From Rikenellaceae bacterium (GTDB taxonomy: Bacteria; Bacteroidota; Bacteroidia; Bacteroidales; Rikenellaceae): DNA of 64,000 nt. The position numbers and the translations under genes were made by a program. Within the stretch, counting starts at the first letter, position 1; each line of letters begins with the position of its first letter. Location of the stretch: positions 248,001-312,000 of the forward strand of contig JAFRZW010000002.1 in assembly GCA_017442365.1 (NCBI GenBank), given 5' to 3'. Positions 15,852 to 26,100 of the stretch are shown one piece after another. A model generated the notes under the pieces. That model did no database searches. It was not told the DNA's origin and was given only the letters and a program-made list of their open reading frames with translations.

Positions 15852-17918
15852 TTAGAAGAACTTAACGCGCAAGTCCTCAATCTCCGAACCCTCATAGAGA
15901 GCCTGATTCATACGCTGTGCAGCCTGAGCCTCAGCCATCGACTGCTGGCGTACGCGCTCAGCCTCAGCGGTCTGGTTCTCAGCCTCAACCACCTGATCAA
16001 CAACTACGATGTAAGCACCCGTAATGTCGTTGATAGGCTGCGAGATCTCGCCCTCAGCGCTCTTCGAGATTGCGCCGATAGTGCGGGGAGCGATACCGAT
16101 ACCGTCGATATAGAAACCGTTAGCGGTTACGTTCTCAAACGTGCCAACCTCTACGCCCAGAGCGGCAGCAGCCTCGTCGATCGACTTGCCGGCCAACTGC
16201 GACTTCAACACTTCGAACTTCTTCTCGTTGAGAACCATCGGATAGATCTCGTTATAAACCTGCTGCATCGTAGCGTACTGCTCGTCGCGCTTCTCGGTTA
16301 CGATAGCAACAACATAGTCGCGATCAACGGTGAAGATCTCCGAAACCTCACCTACCTCAGCGTCGAATGCCCAGCGAACAATCGGACGCGAGTCGTCGCC
16401 CATACCTGCCATCTGGCGGTCGGTGTTCATAATGCGAGCCACGCGGGGAACTACTGCATTCTCAGCAGCTGCTGCGTTGAACTTCTCAACCGAGCCCTGA
16501 GCTGCTACGCTGAACTGGTTAGCAATCGAGTGAATATCCTTCTCGGTCGAGGGGCTTGCCATAATGGGGTACGAGATGGTAGCCACCTGAGCCTTCATCA
16601 CGGGAGCGTCCTTGCGGTCGAGGCGAACGATATATACAACCTGACCCATATCAACCTTGAAGAACGAACCCTTCGAAGCCTTGTCGATCTCAGCGCGGAA
16701 CTCCTCGGGATAAGCCGAGTAGGGCAGAGTGCCCAGCTCGCCACCCATCTCTGCGGTTGTGCGCTCCTCCGAGAACTCCATTGCCATTGCTGCGAAATCT
16801 GCGCCGCCCTTAGCTGCTGCCATCAAGCTGTCAGCCTTAGCAGCGTTCTGAGACAGAACGATATAGCTTACGCCAACCGAGTCGGGCATCGAGCGAACGT
16901 CGGTTACGCGCGAGATATGATAGACGTCATTCTCCAATACGGGACCATAAACCTGCTCGCGGTCGTTGCCGAAAGCGATAGCAGCCATCTCTGCCGACAG
17001 AGCCTCTTTCGAATAGTAAGCCTCATCAACCGTTTCGCGGCTCTTGCTCTTAGCGTAGATCATCGGCTCGTCGGTTGCAGCGAACTCAGCAGCCATCTTC
17101 TCCACCTCGTTAGCGGCAGCCAGACGGTCGTTATCGGTGGGCTCAACCTCGAATACTACGTACGAAACCGAGCGCGAGGGCATCTGCTTGAACATCTTCT
17201 TGTGCTCGTTGTAGAACTTCTCAACGTCAGCCTTCTCGACCTTAACCAGCGAGTCAGCCACCTGCATATAGCTCTGACCTACCCAGCGACCCGAGAATGC
17301 CTTGTTGGCAGCCTGCACACCGGCAGCAACCTCCAAGTCATTAACGAAAACGCCCTTCGATACCAGACCTACATACTTTTCCATTGCGCGCTGAACCTGT
17401 GCGTCGCGAACCAACATCTCGTAGCGCTGCATCATCAGCGGACCATATTGCTGATCAGCTGCGGCTGCGTTCAGGAAGTTCACAACCTCCTCGGGCGAGA
17501 ACATACCGGTCTGCGGGTTGGTGAATGCCGAAACGATGATGGGCGAAACGTACTGACCCGAGATCAGTTCGATACGCTCCTCGTCGGTAACGTTGATACC
17601 CATCTTCTCGAAGCCGGGCTCGATAGCGTACTGGTTGAGCAGCTGCTGCCAAGCAACGTTGTGAACAGCCTCCTGTGCCTCGCTCGACGAGTAGTCCTGA
17701 CCGCTCATCGTGCTCAGATTGTTCTGCACGGCGTCGAAGGTATCCTGATAGTGGGTGTAGGTGATTTTCTCACCGTTGATCTCAGCGACTTTGGGATCCT
17801 GACCGCCCATACCGCCGTTCTCAAATGCCAATGAAATGATGAACATCAGCAGCGCACCGCCGATGAAGATCGTCAAAAACAGACCACCTTTGGTCCTAAG
17901 AGTGTTTAATCCTGCCAT
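15852..17918 (-). CDS. ppiD: PpiD-like periplasmic peptidyl-prolyl isomerase with SurA N-terminal domain
   Basis: 688 residues. One N-terminal membrane anchor (residues 12-32, GLFLTIFIGGALLMFIISLAF), then a SurA_N_3 chaperone domain, a parvulin (PpiC) domain at roughly 340-450, and a C-terminal helical tail. This is the PpiD layout: inner-membrane anchored and facing the periplasm, helping fold exported and outer-membrane proteins. Last gene of the minus-strand envelope block, but it has a promoter-like TATCTTTG of its own (17985-17992). A truncated copy of its 3' end lies 1 kb away (14714-14812). Confidence 0.88.
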   Translation of the reverse strand: MAGLNTLRTKGGLFLTIFIGGALLMFIISLAFENGGMGGQDPKVAEINGEKITYTHYQDTFDAVQNNLSTMSGQDYSSSEAQEAVHNVAWQQLLNQYAIEPGFEKMGINVTDEERIELISGQYVSPIIVSAFTNPQTGMFSPEEVVNFLNAAAADQQYGPLMMQRYEMLVRDAQVQRAMEKYVGLVSKGVFVNDLEVAAGVQAANKAFSGRWVGQSYMQVADSLVKVEKADVEKFYNEHKKMFKQMPSRSVSYVVFEVEPTDNDRLAAANEVEKMAAEFAATDEPMIYAKSKSRETVDEAYYSKEALSAEMAAIAFGNDREQVYGPVLENDVYHISRVTDVRSMPDSVGVSYIVLSQNAAKADSLMAAAKGGADFAAMAMEFSEERTTAEMGGELGTLPYSAYPEEFRAEIDKASKGSFFKVDMGQVVYIVRLDRKDAPVMKAQVATISYPIMASPSTEKDIHSIANQFSVAAQGSVEKFNAAAAENAVVPRVARIMNTDRQMAGMGDDSRPIVRWAFDAEVGEVSEIFTVDRDYVVAIVTEKRDEQYATMQQVYNEIYPMVLNEKKFEVLKSQLAGKSIDEAAAALGVEVGTFENVTANGFYIDGIGIAPRTIGAISKSAEGEISQPINDITGAYIVVVDQVVEAENQTAEAERVRQQSMAEAQAAQRMNQALYEGSEIEDLRVKFF

Positions 17919-17984
17919 AATAGCTTTCTATTGTTATTATTATTTTTGTTTCGATTCGTCTTCGTTAGGTTACGAAAAAGCGTC

Positions 17985-18015
17985 CAAAGATAGTAAAAAT
18001 CTGTGAGTTCTCACA
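17985..18015 (-). promoter_or_regulatory. Promoter of ppiD with overlapping palindrome
   Basis: TATCTTTG on the minus strand (17985-17992) lies about 67 nt before the start codon. In place of a clear TTTG -33 box there is TGTGAG-TT-CTCACA (18002-18015), a perfect 6-bp inverted repeat with a 2-bp centre, at the position where an activator or repressor would act. Confidence 0.5.
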
Positions 18016-18120
18016 CATTTTTGCTCTTCAAACGCTATATTTTCCTTCGGAACGTGCAATTTTTTGCTCAAAGTGGGCTCTTTGATATTGTTGCACCCAC
18101 TCTTTCGGGCGAAATCCGAG

Positions 18121-19374
18121 TTACTGGATCTTGATTCTTACCAGATCAATGCGCGACTGCGACGTGCGCAAAACCTTGATCTGCTTGCCCTCGATCATCA
18201 CCGTTTCGCCTGCCGAGGGGATACCCTCGTGGTGGTAGATGACGTAACCTGCCAGCGTATCGTACTCCTTGCTCTCTTCGATTCCGAGGTTATATTTTTC
18301 GTTCAGGTACTCCACTTCGAGGCGCGCCGAGAGGACATATTCGCTCTCTGAGATGCGCTTCTCGACCATATCCTGCTGATCGTGTTCGTCCTCGATCTCA
18401 CCAAAAATCTCCTCCAACATATCTTCGAGCGAGATGATGCCTGCCGTACCGCCAAACTCATCGATCACAACGGCAATGTAGCTACGGCGCTTGATGAAGT
18501 CGGTAAGCAGACGTTGCAGCGGCATTGTTTCGGGTACATAATTGACCTTCATCATCACCTCCTGCAAGGTTTTAGGGTTGTTGAACAGGCTCTTCGAATT
18601 GACATAGCCGATGATATTGTCGATCGTACCCTCATAGACGAAGATACGCGAGTATTGACTCTCGGCAAAGTGTGCTGTCAGCTCTTCGATCGGGCAGTCA
18701 GCCTCGACAGCCTCGACATCGACACGCGGCACCATACAGTCGCGCACGGCCAGATCGGGGAACTCCAAAACGTTCTGAAACAGCTTGATCTCGTTCTCCT
18801 CGTGTTCGGTGTCGGTTGTATCTTCGAGCAGCGTTGCCAAGTCCTCGCGATCGAACTGCTCTGTTTCGCGACGATCCTTCACCTTTTGTCCCATCACTCT
18901 GAGTATCAGATACGAGATGCCCGTTGTGAGTTTGGCGATGGGGTAGAGCAGAATGTAGAACAGAAAGATCGGAATCGCAAACGTGCGGAAGTAAAAGTTG
19001 GGGTTGAGTTTGAACATCGATTTGGGTATAAACTCACCCACAAAGATCACAATTACGGTCGAGAGTGCCGTTTCGAGCAGCACCGATCCGTTAGCGATCG
19101 ACTCCCAGCCTGCGGCCGCGCCGATCACCTGGATCAGCGATGACATATAGAGCGAGTAGATGACCAGCGCGATGTTGTTGCCGACCAGAATCGTTGTGAT
19201 ATATTGGCTCGAATTGCGCGTGAATACGTCAGCAATGTAGTCGAACGTGCGGCTCTGCTTGCGGTCGATCTCGGTTTTGAGGCGGTTTGCACTGACGAAG
19301 GCAATCTCCATACCCGAGAAGAATGCCGACAGCGTCAGCATTATCACTACCACTATTATCGAACTTACGATCAT
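18121..19374 (-). CDS. CorC/HlyC hemolysin-family protein (CNNM + CBS pair + transporter-associated domain)
   Basis: 417 residues. An N-terminal DUF21/CNNM membrane domain (about 1-190) begins MIVSSIIVVVIMLTLSAFFS with GMEIAFVS. It is followed by two CBS motifs (about 205-330, including VPRVDVEAV and VVIDEFGGTAGIISLEDM) and a C-terminal CorC_HlyC domain (about 340-417). Family members bind Mg-ATP and are linked to Mg2+/Co2+ efflux or membrane stress; the hemolysin name is historical. In some Bacteroidota a paralogue of this family (GldE) serves gliding, but nothing here points to that. It sits between lptC and ppiD. Confidence 0.88.
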   Translation of the reverse strand: MIVSSIIVVVIMLTLSAFFSGMEIAFVSANRLKTEIDRKQSRTFDYIADVFTRNSSQYITTILVGNNIALVIYSLYMSSLIQVIGAAAGWESIANGSVLLETALSTVIVIFVGEFIPKSMFKLNPNFYFRTFAIPIFLFYILLYPIAKLTTGISYLILRVMGQKVKDRRETEQFDREDLATLLEDTTDTEHEENEIKLFQNVLEFPDLAVRDCMVPRVDVEAVEADCPIEELTAHFAESQYSRIFVYEGTIDNIIGYVNSKSLFNNPKTLQEVMMKVNYVPETMPLQRLLTDFIKRRSYIAVVIDEFGGTAGIISLEDMLEEIFGEIEDEHDQQDMVEKRISESEYVLSARLEVEYLNEKYNLGIEESKEYDTLAGYVIYHHEGIPSAGETVMIEGKQIKVLRTSQSRIDLVRIKIQ

Positions 19375-19464
19375 CTCTCCTTGTTTGTATCAGTATTTGT
19401 AACGGTCAGTGCGCCAATTATTTGCATCAACCTTGCGCCGTAGCCCATTATTGTTGTTTTTTAA

Positions 19465-20268
19465 TTACTCCATTGGTTTTATCTGTTCGCGTTCAACTGC
19501 ACGTTTGGGCTCATCACGACGTTTTTTCGATGACGGATTGGTCGTGTTGCTGTTGTAGTTGGGACGACGCTCTGTGGGGGTATTGACCGGAGTTAAGTGT
19601 GAGCGCGTGCGATTGCCACCGAGAGTGTTGCTATTCTGCAAACGTGAGTCGCTCGGCGTCGAGATGGTGTTGGTCGCCGTCGAATCCTCGGGACGGTTGG
19701 GATCGGCATCGACCCACATACGGCCACGATAGCGGCGGAAGTGCCAATCGTTCATCTCCTCGTCAGATTCGAAACCCTCACCAAACCAATAATCTTCGCC
19801 CATCAGCACCTTGCAATCGACATTCGAGTAGATACGCTTTGACTTCTGATCCCAGAATAGCTGCTGGGTGTAGAGCGTCTGATTTTCAGAGTTTTTGGCC
19901 ACAACGTTACCCTTCACCTCCCACAACTTGCGCTCCTCGTAGTAGATAGCGTAGTTGGCCGTTAGGTGCGATTCGACCTCGGTCGTGTCGCCCTCGCCTT
20001 TATAGGTTACGATGTCGATACCCTCGCGGAACTCCATATAGGGATCCTTTGCGAGTTTGTACCCCTCCATCAGTGGGGTTTGGAAGCGGTATGCTTTTGC
20101 GCCGTTTTCGGTGGTGATCATCGTTAGATCGATGCTATGCTCGGTCATTATGGTCTCGTCCACCTGCTCCTCGATTGTTTGTTCGCCACCGCAGGCAGTA
20201 AGCAAGATAGCACTCCCCACGATGGAGAGTGCTACCAATGCATATTTTCTATATTCCAAACCTCTCAT
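19465..20268 (-). CDS. lptC: LPS export ABC transporter periplasmic protein LptC
   Basis: 267 residues. A signal or anchor with lipobox-like LLTAC near residue 26, then the LptC jellyroll: SIDLTMITTENGAKAYRF, FREGIDIVTY, NYAIYYEERKLWEVKGNVV, GEDYWFGEGFESDEEM. Bacteroidota LptC proteins carry exactly these stretches. The last 70 residues are a low-complexity, Asn/Thr/Arg-rich tail not needed for the fold. LptC passes lipopolysaccharide from LptB2FG to LptA across the periplasm. No lptA, lptB, lptF or lptG is present in the window. Confidence 0.85.
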   Translation of the reverse strand: MRGLEYRKYALVALSIVGSAILLTACGGEQTIEEQVDETIMTEHSIDLTMITTENGAKAYRFQTPLMEGYKLAKDPYMEFREGIDIVTYKGEGDTTEVESHLTANYAIYYEERKLWEVKGNVVAKNSENQTLYTQQLFWDQKSKRIYSNVDCKVLMGEDYWFGEGFESDEEMNDWHFRRYRGRMWVDADPNRPEDSTATNTISTPSDSRLQNSNTLGGNRTRSHLTPVNTPTERRPNYNSNTTNPSSKKRRDEPKRAVEREQIKPME

Positions 20269-20292
20269 TCGGAACTCGAAATGGTTTGCAGA

Positions 20293-21636
20293 TTACTTGA
20301 AGCGAACGGTAGTCGAAGTACCAGCAGCCAAACCGCACTTAACGGTGTAGCCCTGACCAGCCTTCAAGTCGTTGAAGAAACCGTCCTCAGCGGTGGGGAA
20401 GCCACCACGATATGCGCCCATCATCTTGTCAGCAACCTCGACGATGTTCTGCATCGACTCGTCAGCCTCCATCAGCTTGCGAGCCTGCGACATCATATCG
20501 TATGCTGCCCAATAAGCTGCATTCTTGTCGATGCCCTGGCAGCCACCGGTAGTTGCTGCGTAAGCCTGTGCCAAGAAGAAGTATGCCAAACCGTTCTCGG
20601 GGTTGTGCTCGCGAGCGGTCTTAGCAGCCTTTGCAGCCTCAGCATAGTTGTTCTGAGCGATCTCCAAACCTGCGATACGCGAGTAGAGCTTCGACAACTC
20701 AACCGGCTCGGTGGTGTTACCCAGCACGTCGTTGATATATTTCAGTGCCTTCTCGTTCTCGCCACGGTTCTGGAATACGTTAGCCAGGAAGTCTGCGGTT
20801 GCAGCCGAAGGCTTCACAGCGTGCTGCTTCTCAGCAACTTCGATATAGAACTCGTTCTCACCGCAGTTAGCCGACGGACGCGACATTAATGCGAATGCGC
20901 GCTCCAACAGAGCCTGATCCTCGGGAGCTGCCTCCAACTTCGAGCGGAACAACTTTTCGAGGTTCTCGCACTGAGCAGCACCGCTCTGACCGAACAGAGC
21001 CTCCAAGTCGTTCTTCGACTTCTCGTCAGCAGCAACCAGCGGCTCGTATGCCTCATAGGTATCCAAAATCACGTCAGCCTCGACCTCCATATAGGTCTTG
21101 TAGTCCTCGACCAGCTCCGAGAATGCCAACACAACGAACTCGGGATCAACCTGATCGCCACAAGCTGCGATAGCCTTCGACATAATGTCGCGTACGCCTG
21201 CGCGGTCGTCGCTCTTGTAAGTCAGGAACTCACGAGCTTTGAGGGGGTAGGTAGCGGCAACGCCATACTTAGCGTGGTCGCCGAAGAACTCCATACGCTG
21301 ATCGTAAACGTGCAACAGCGAATCCACCAACTCAGCCTTCTTAGCCTTGTCCTTCTCAGCTGCGATACGGCCCTTGTAAGCCGTTGCGCCGTAGATGTAG
21401 ATATTAACGCTTGCCTTGGGGCACTTTGCGACTACCTCAGGATACATACGAGTTGCCTCAGCCCAGTTGCGGTTAACGTATGAATCCTTGTAGAAGTTGT
21501 AAAGCAGTACATTTTCTTTACGCTCCTCAGGAGTGTCGCCATACTTTGCGAATGCGGGGCTGCTGAAATCCTGTGCGGAAACAGCCATTGCAGCGATCGA
21601 GAACGCTGCTACGAGCAGTGATTTCAAATTTTTCAT
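20293..21636 (-). CDS. Exported tetratricopeptide-repeat protein
   Basis: 447 residues with a signal peptide (MKNLKSLLVAAFSIAAMAVSA). Helical repeats fill the mature part; KALKYINDVLGN and NYAEAAKAAKTAREHNPENG are clear TPR units in the C-terminal third, and ENVLLYNFYKDSYVNRNWAEA opens the first. No enzyme motif. Probably a periplasmic scaffold. The position between an outer-membrane protein and LptC suggests an envelope-assembly role, which is inference. Confidence 0.82.
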   Translation of the reverse strand: MKNLKSLLVAAFSIAAMAVSAQDFSSPAFAKYGDTPEERKENVLLYNFYKDSYVNRNWAEATRMYPEVVAKCPKASVNIYIYGATAYKGRIAAEKDKAKKAELVDSLLHVYDQRMEFFGDHAKYGVAATYPLKAREFLTYKSDDRAGVRDIMSKAIAACGDQVDPEFVVLAFSELVEDYKTYMEVEADVILDTYEAYEPLVAADEKSKNDLEALFGQSGAAQCENLEKLFRSKLEAAPEDQALLERAFALMSRPSANCGENEFYIEVAEKQHAVKPSAATADFLANVFQNRGENEKALKYINDVLGNTTEPVELSKLYSRIAGLEIAQNNYAEAAKAAKTAREHNPENGLAYFFLAQAYAATTGGCQGIDKNAAYWAAYDMMSQARKLMEADESMQNIVEVADKMMGAYRGGFPTAEDGFFNDLKAGQGYTVKCGLAAGTSTTVRFK

Positions 21637-21711
21637 CTCTCTCTGATTAGGTTAAATTTTGATTATTTTTTTAATTTTAAGTTAGCGTTATCTATTTGCT
21701 ATTCAGCCTGT

Positions 21712-23019
21712 TTAGTCAATCTTGTAGCGCGAGAACCAATAATCCTCACCGAACATCGACATACCGATCGAGAACTTGAAGTAGGTGTCGCGTACCAGGC
21801 CGTTCGATAGCGTGCCTCGTCTGCCCACCTCGCAGCCAACGTCGATTGATGACGTTCCGAATATCTTGATCGGGATACCAACACCGAGTGTCAGAGCCAT
21901 ATCGGGCAGTTTCTGACCGCGGAAGGTTAGGTACGAGCTTCCGTAGCGAGCACCCAGACGGTACGACCAACGATTCAGCACACGGCGCACGTCGCCTCGG
22001 TTGGGGGTAAATTGCACACCTAATTTATATGTATGGGTGTTGTTGTAACCCACTTGATTCACAGCGTCATACTCATTTTTGCTCTTCCAATCCTGATAGA
22101 CGTAGTCGAAACCTGCCACCCATTTGGGATTTTGGAAGTAGATACCCGCGCTGATGCTTCGGGGCAGTGCGATGGGGCTGATTGTTTCGGTCAGTCTAAC
22201 GGTGTCGCCGAAGATGTTGTTCGACGATACGAGGTGTTTGTTCTTGGCCTTCAACTCGCCGCCGAAATCATATACCGCACCCACTGTCAGAGCAGCCTGT
22301 GGCTTCATAATGATATGATACTGAGCACCTACGTTACCCATCACTCGCGAAACGCTGAAATTGTCCAATGCCGATGCCGACGAGAACGTTCCTTGACCAG
22401 CCGTAATCGAGGTGATACGGGTTGTGTATGAGCGATCGAGGTCGCCGACATAGAGAATTGCCGATGCACCGATAAAGAATCGTTTGAACGGCTCCCAGCC
22501 CATTGCCACCTTCGCCTCGGTGATCGATCCCTCGCCCTGATGGTAGTAATCAACGTAGCCGATATCGGCAATTACATCGGGGTTGGTCTCCTCGGTCAGA
22601 ATGCGGTAACCGACACTGCTATACGGAGTTACGCTGGCACTCATACCCAACTTCTTGGTGATCGGAAATTGGATTGCGATATCGCGCACGTTGAACGTAT
22701 TGAAACTCGTCTTGGCGTCGCCCTGCTTCGAGTAGAAGTTCTGGCCTTCGGTACCGAAAGTGAAGATGAACGATTGCTGCATTGTGTTGCCCAACGCGGC
22801 GGGGTTCAACGGGTTGTAAACCAGATTGCTTTGCATCGCAACGCCGACACCACCCATCGAGCGTTGAGCCACTGTACCGGGGGTGTGGAGTTCGCCCACG
22901 CCATAGAGGGTGTAGGGCGAAAATGCGTTCAAGCTACTCTCTTGTGCGCTGAGCAACGAGGGAGTAGTTACAAAAGCCGCCGTAGCGAGCAGAGTAAGTA
23001 TGTGTCTAAAAAATCGCAT
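21712..23019 (-). CDS. Outer-membrane beta-barrel protein of unknown function (FadL/PorV-like look)
   Basis: 435 residues from ATG 23019; an in-frame ATG at 23055 would put twelve residues before a good signal peptide (MRFFRHILTLLATAAFVTT). The mature start NAFSPYTLYGVGEL, then RSMGGVGVAM and NPLNPAAL, resembles Bacteroidota barrel proteins related to FadL-type and PorV-type families. Strand-like alternation runs to an aromatic C-terminus (DYWFSRYKID). Cargo unknown. First envelope gene after mfd on this strand. Confidence 0.75.
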   Translation of the reverse strand: MRFFRHILTLLATAAFVTTPSLLSAQESSLNAFSPYTLYGVGELHTPGTVAQRSMGGVGVAMQSNLVYNPLNPAALGNTMQQSFIFTFGTEGQNFYSKQGDAKTSFNTFNVRDIAIQFPITKKLGMSASVTPYSSVGYRILTEETNPDVIADIGYVDYYHQGEGSITEAKVAMGWEPFKRFFIGASAILYVGDLDRSYTTRITSITAGQGTFSSASALDNFSVSRVMGNVGAQYHIIMKPQAALTVGAVYDFGGELKAKNKHLVSSNNIFGDTVRLTETISPIALPRSISAGIYFQNPKWVAGFDYVYQDWKSKNEYDAVNQVGYNNTHTYKLGVQFTPNRGDVRRVLNRWSYRLGARYGSSYLTFRGQKLPDMALTLGVGIPIKIFGTSSIDVGCEVGRRGTLSNGLVRDTYFKFSIGMSMFGEDYWFSRYKID

Positions 23020-23116
23020 TAGCTTCAAATATTCAAGCAGATATGGATAAAACATTCCAATCGTAACTGCAAATATCGTGTTTTTAATTCGTATAACAAA
23101 ATTTTAAGGCAAAAAA

Positions 23117-26100
23117 TCAATTTTTGCCGCCATTGTTGTCGTTATTCGTGGCTGTCGAGTGCAGCGACAACAAGGTTTGCCACGCTGCTTCGATACTATC
23201 TATACCTCTAACGGTCATAGCGAGTCGATTATTGTTTTGACGCAGCACAAATTTTTGCGGGCGGGCAGTAATCGAGCGCAGAAGGTTCATAAACGTATCG
23301 CTCTTGAAATACGGAGATTGTTGATTAGCAACGAATTGCACGATCATCAATCCGTTCTTGACCTTCACCCTCTCCAATCCCAGCGCAATGGACTCACGAC
23401 GCAGACGAACTACGTTCATCAGCTCCTTTGCCTCGCGTGGCAGCGGACCGAAACGGTCGATCAATCGCTTTTCGAACGACTGCAAATCCTCTTCGCGCGT
23501 CAGGTTGTCCAACTCGCGGTAAAGGCGTAATTTCTCGGCTGCCTGACCGATGTACGAATCGGGCAACAGAGCCTGTACGTCGGTATCAATCGTGGTGTCA
23601 TCGACGTAGCGTACCTCGCTGTCGCCCTTTGCAAATTGTTCTGCGTCAGGCAGATCGTGCATATCGACGCCCTCGCTGCGCAACTCGGCCATCGCCTCGG
23701 CCAAAATCTTCTGGTAGGTTTCGAAACCGATGTCGGCAATGTAACCACTCTGCTCGGCACCGAGCAGATTTCCCGCACCACGAATATCGAGATCCTGCAT
23801 CGCAATATTGAATCCCGACCCCAGATCCGAGAACTCTTCGATGGCACGCAGGCGTCGTCTGGCATCGTCGGTAAGCAACTCGTCTGGTGGCGATAGCAGG
23901 TAGCAATAGGCCTTCTTGTCCGAGCGACCGACGCGACCGCGCATCTGGTGTAACTCGCTGAGTCCGAACTTATGAGCTCCGTCGATGATGATCGTATTGG
24001 CGTTGGGAATATCGATTCCGTTCTCGACTATCGAGGTGGCGATCAGCACATCGAACTCGCCATAGATGAAGTCCATAATGAGCTTCTCCATATCCTGCGC
24101 ATTCATACGTCCGTGCCCGATTGCCGTACGCGCTTTGGGGCAGATTCGGGCGATCATACCCTGAATCGTGAGCAGGTCGTCGATTCGATTATGCACGAAA
24201 TAGACCTGTCCGCCGCGTGCCAGCTCTGCCTCGATTGCCTCACGAATGATCTCCTCGCCAAACAGATGTGATTCAGTTACAATGGGTTGGCGGTTGGGCG
24301 GCGGGGTCGAGATCACCGACAGATCGCGCGAGCCCATCAGCGAGAACTGCAACGTACGCGGAATGGGGGTAGCGGTCAGGGTCAGCGTATCGACATTGAC
24401 ACTCATCTGGCGCAACTTCTCCTTTGCACCCACGCCGAATTTCTGCTCCTCGTCGATGATGAGCAGACCCAAGTCTTTGAATTTGACGTTCTTACCCAAT
24501 ATCTTATGCGTTCCGATCAGGATATCGATCTTGCCCGCTTCCAGATCTGCCAACGTTGCAGTTACGTCGCGGGTCGATTTGGTGCGACTGAGGTGCTCGA
24601 TACGCACGGGGAACTCGCGCAGGCGGTGCGAGAAGGTGCGGTAGTGCTGCAACGAGAGAATCGTCGTAGGTACCAAAACCGCCACCTGCTTGCCGTCGGT
24701 TACAGCCTTAAATGCCGCACGCACAGCCACTTCGGTCTTGCCAAAACCAACGTCGCCACACACCAATCGGTCCATCGGGCGGGTCGATTCCATATCCTGC
24801 TTGACGGCCTCGACCGCCTTCTGCTGGTCGGGCGTATCTTCGTATTCGAACGAGGCCTCCAACTCGTGTTGCAGGTACCCATCGGCCGAAAATGCAAAGC
24901 CCGGCGTCGCTTTTCGCTTGGCGTAGAGGGCGATCAACTCGCGGGCTATATCCTTGACAGCCTTCTTGGTAGCGTTCTTCAACTTCTGCCAAGCACCCGT
25001 ACCGAGTTTGTAGATTTTAGGAGGCTCGCTGTCGCCCGCCTTGTAGCGCGCAATGCGGTGCAACGAGTGGACATTGACTAGCAGCACGTCGCCATCACGA
25101 TAGACCAACTTGATCGACTCGAACTGCTTGCCATTCTCGACCGTCTTGACCAGACCGCCGAAACGTCCCACGCCGTGATCGACGTGAACCACATAGTCGC
25201 CCACCTTCAAGGCGTTCAGCTCGGCTACCGTAAGGCTCTCATCACGAGCGATTTCGCCACGCAGGCGATAGCGATGATAGCGGTCGAAAATCTGATGGTC
25301 GGTGTAGCAACATATCTTCAATCGCGGCCACACGAAGCCCTCGTGCAGCGTCAGCGACAAGGGTGTAAAGCGCACCGACGCACGTCCCGATTGTCGAAAC
25401 ACGTTTGTCAGACGCTCGATCTGCGCCTTGTTTTCCGAGAGAATATACGACGTGAATCCCTGCGCAGCACGTGCCGTCAGGTCGTCGGCCAGCAGAGCAA
25501 AGTTCTTATTGAAAGCGGGTTGCGGCGAAGTTGCAAAGTCGATCACGCACTCTGCCGCGCGACCCGCAGCCTCCGTGCGGTGCATCAGCATCACCGCCTC
25601 GCGGCTGTCGGCCATAAACAGATTGCCCGACACCACGCGCTCATCGACCTCCGCCACCTCGTGCCCGTCGCTGAGCAGTCGCTTGCGAATGTCGTTCATT
25701 CGGCGCACGGCGTGCAGCGCGTCATCGACCCAATAGCAGACCTTCGAGCCTGCAAATTCGGCCACCGAAACACGTGCTTGCTCCACCTCGCGCAGGTTGG
25801 GAATGATCTCGACGCGGTTGAGTCGCTCCTTCGACAGCTGCGACGAGATCTCGAACGAACGGATCGAATCGACCTCATCGCCGAAGAAATCGACACGGAA
25901 CGGGCGGCTCTCCGAGTACGAAAACAGATCGACAATGCCGCCTCGACGCGAGTACTGTCCCGGCTCATAGACGAAATCAACGCTCTCGAAACCAGCATCT
26001 TCAATCATCTCGACTAATGTCTCCTGCGACAGATGTTCGCCCACGCTGACCGTAATGGTGCGGTTGTTCATCTCGCGCTCACCAACCACCGTCTCGGCCA

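Noticed and set aside
15783..17834. 683-residue plus-strand ORF
   Set aside because: Antisense to ppiD and begins inside its terminator; Leu/Ser/His-rich composition typical of antisense frames.
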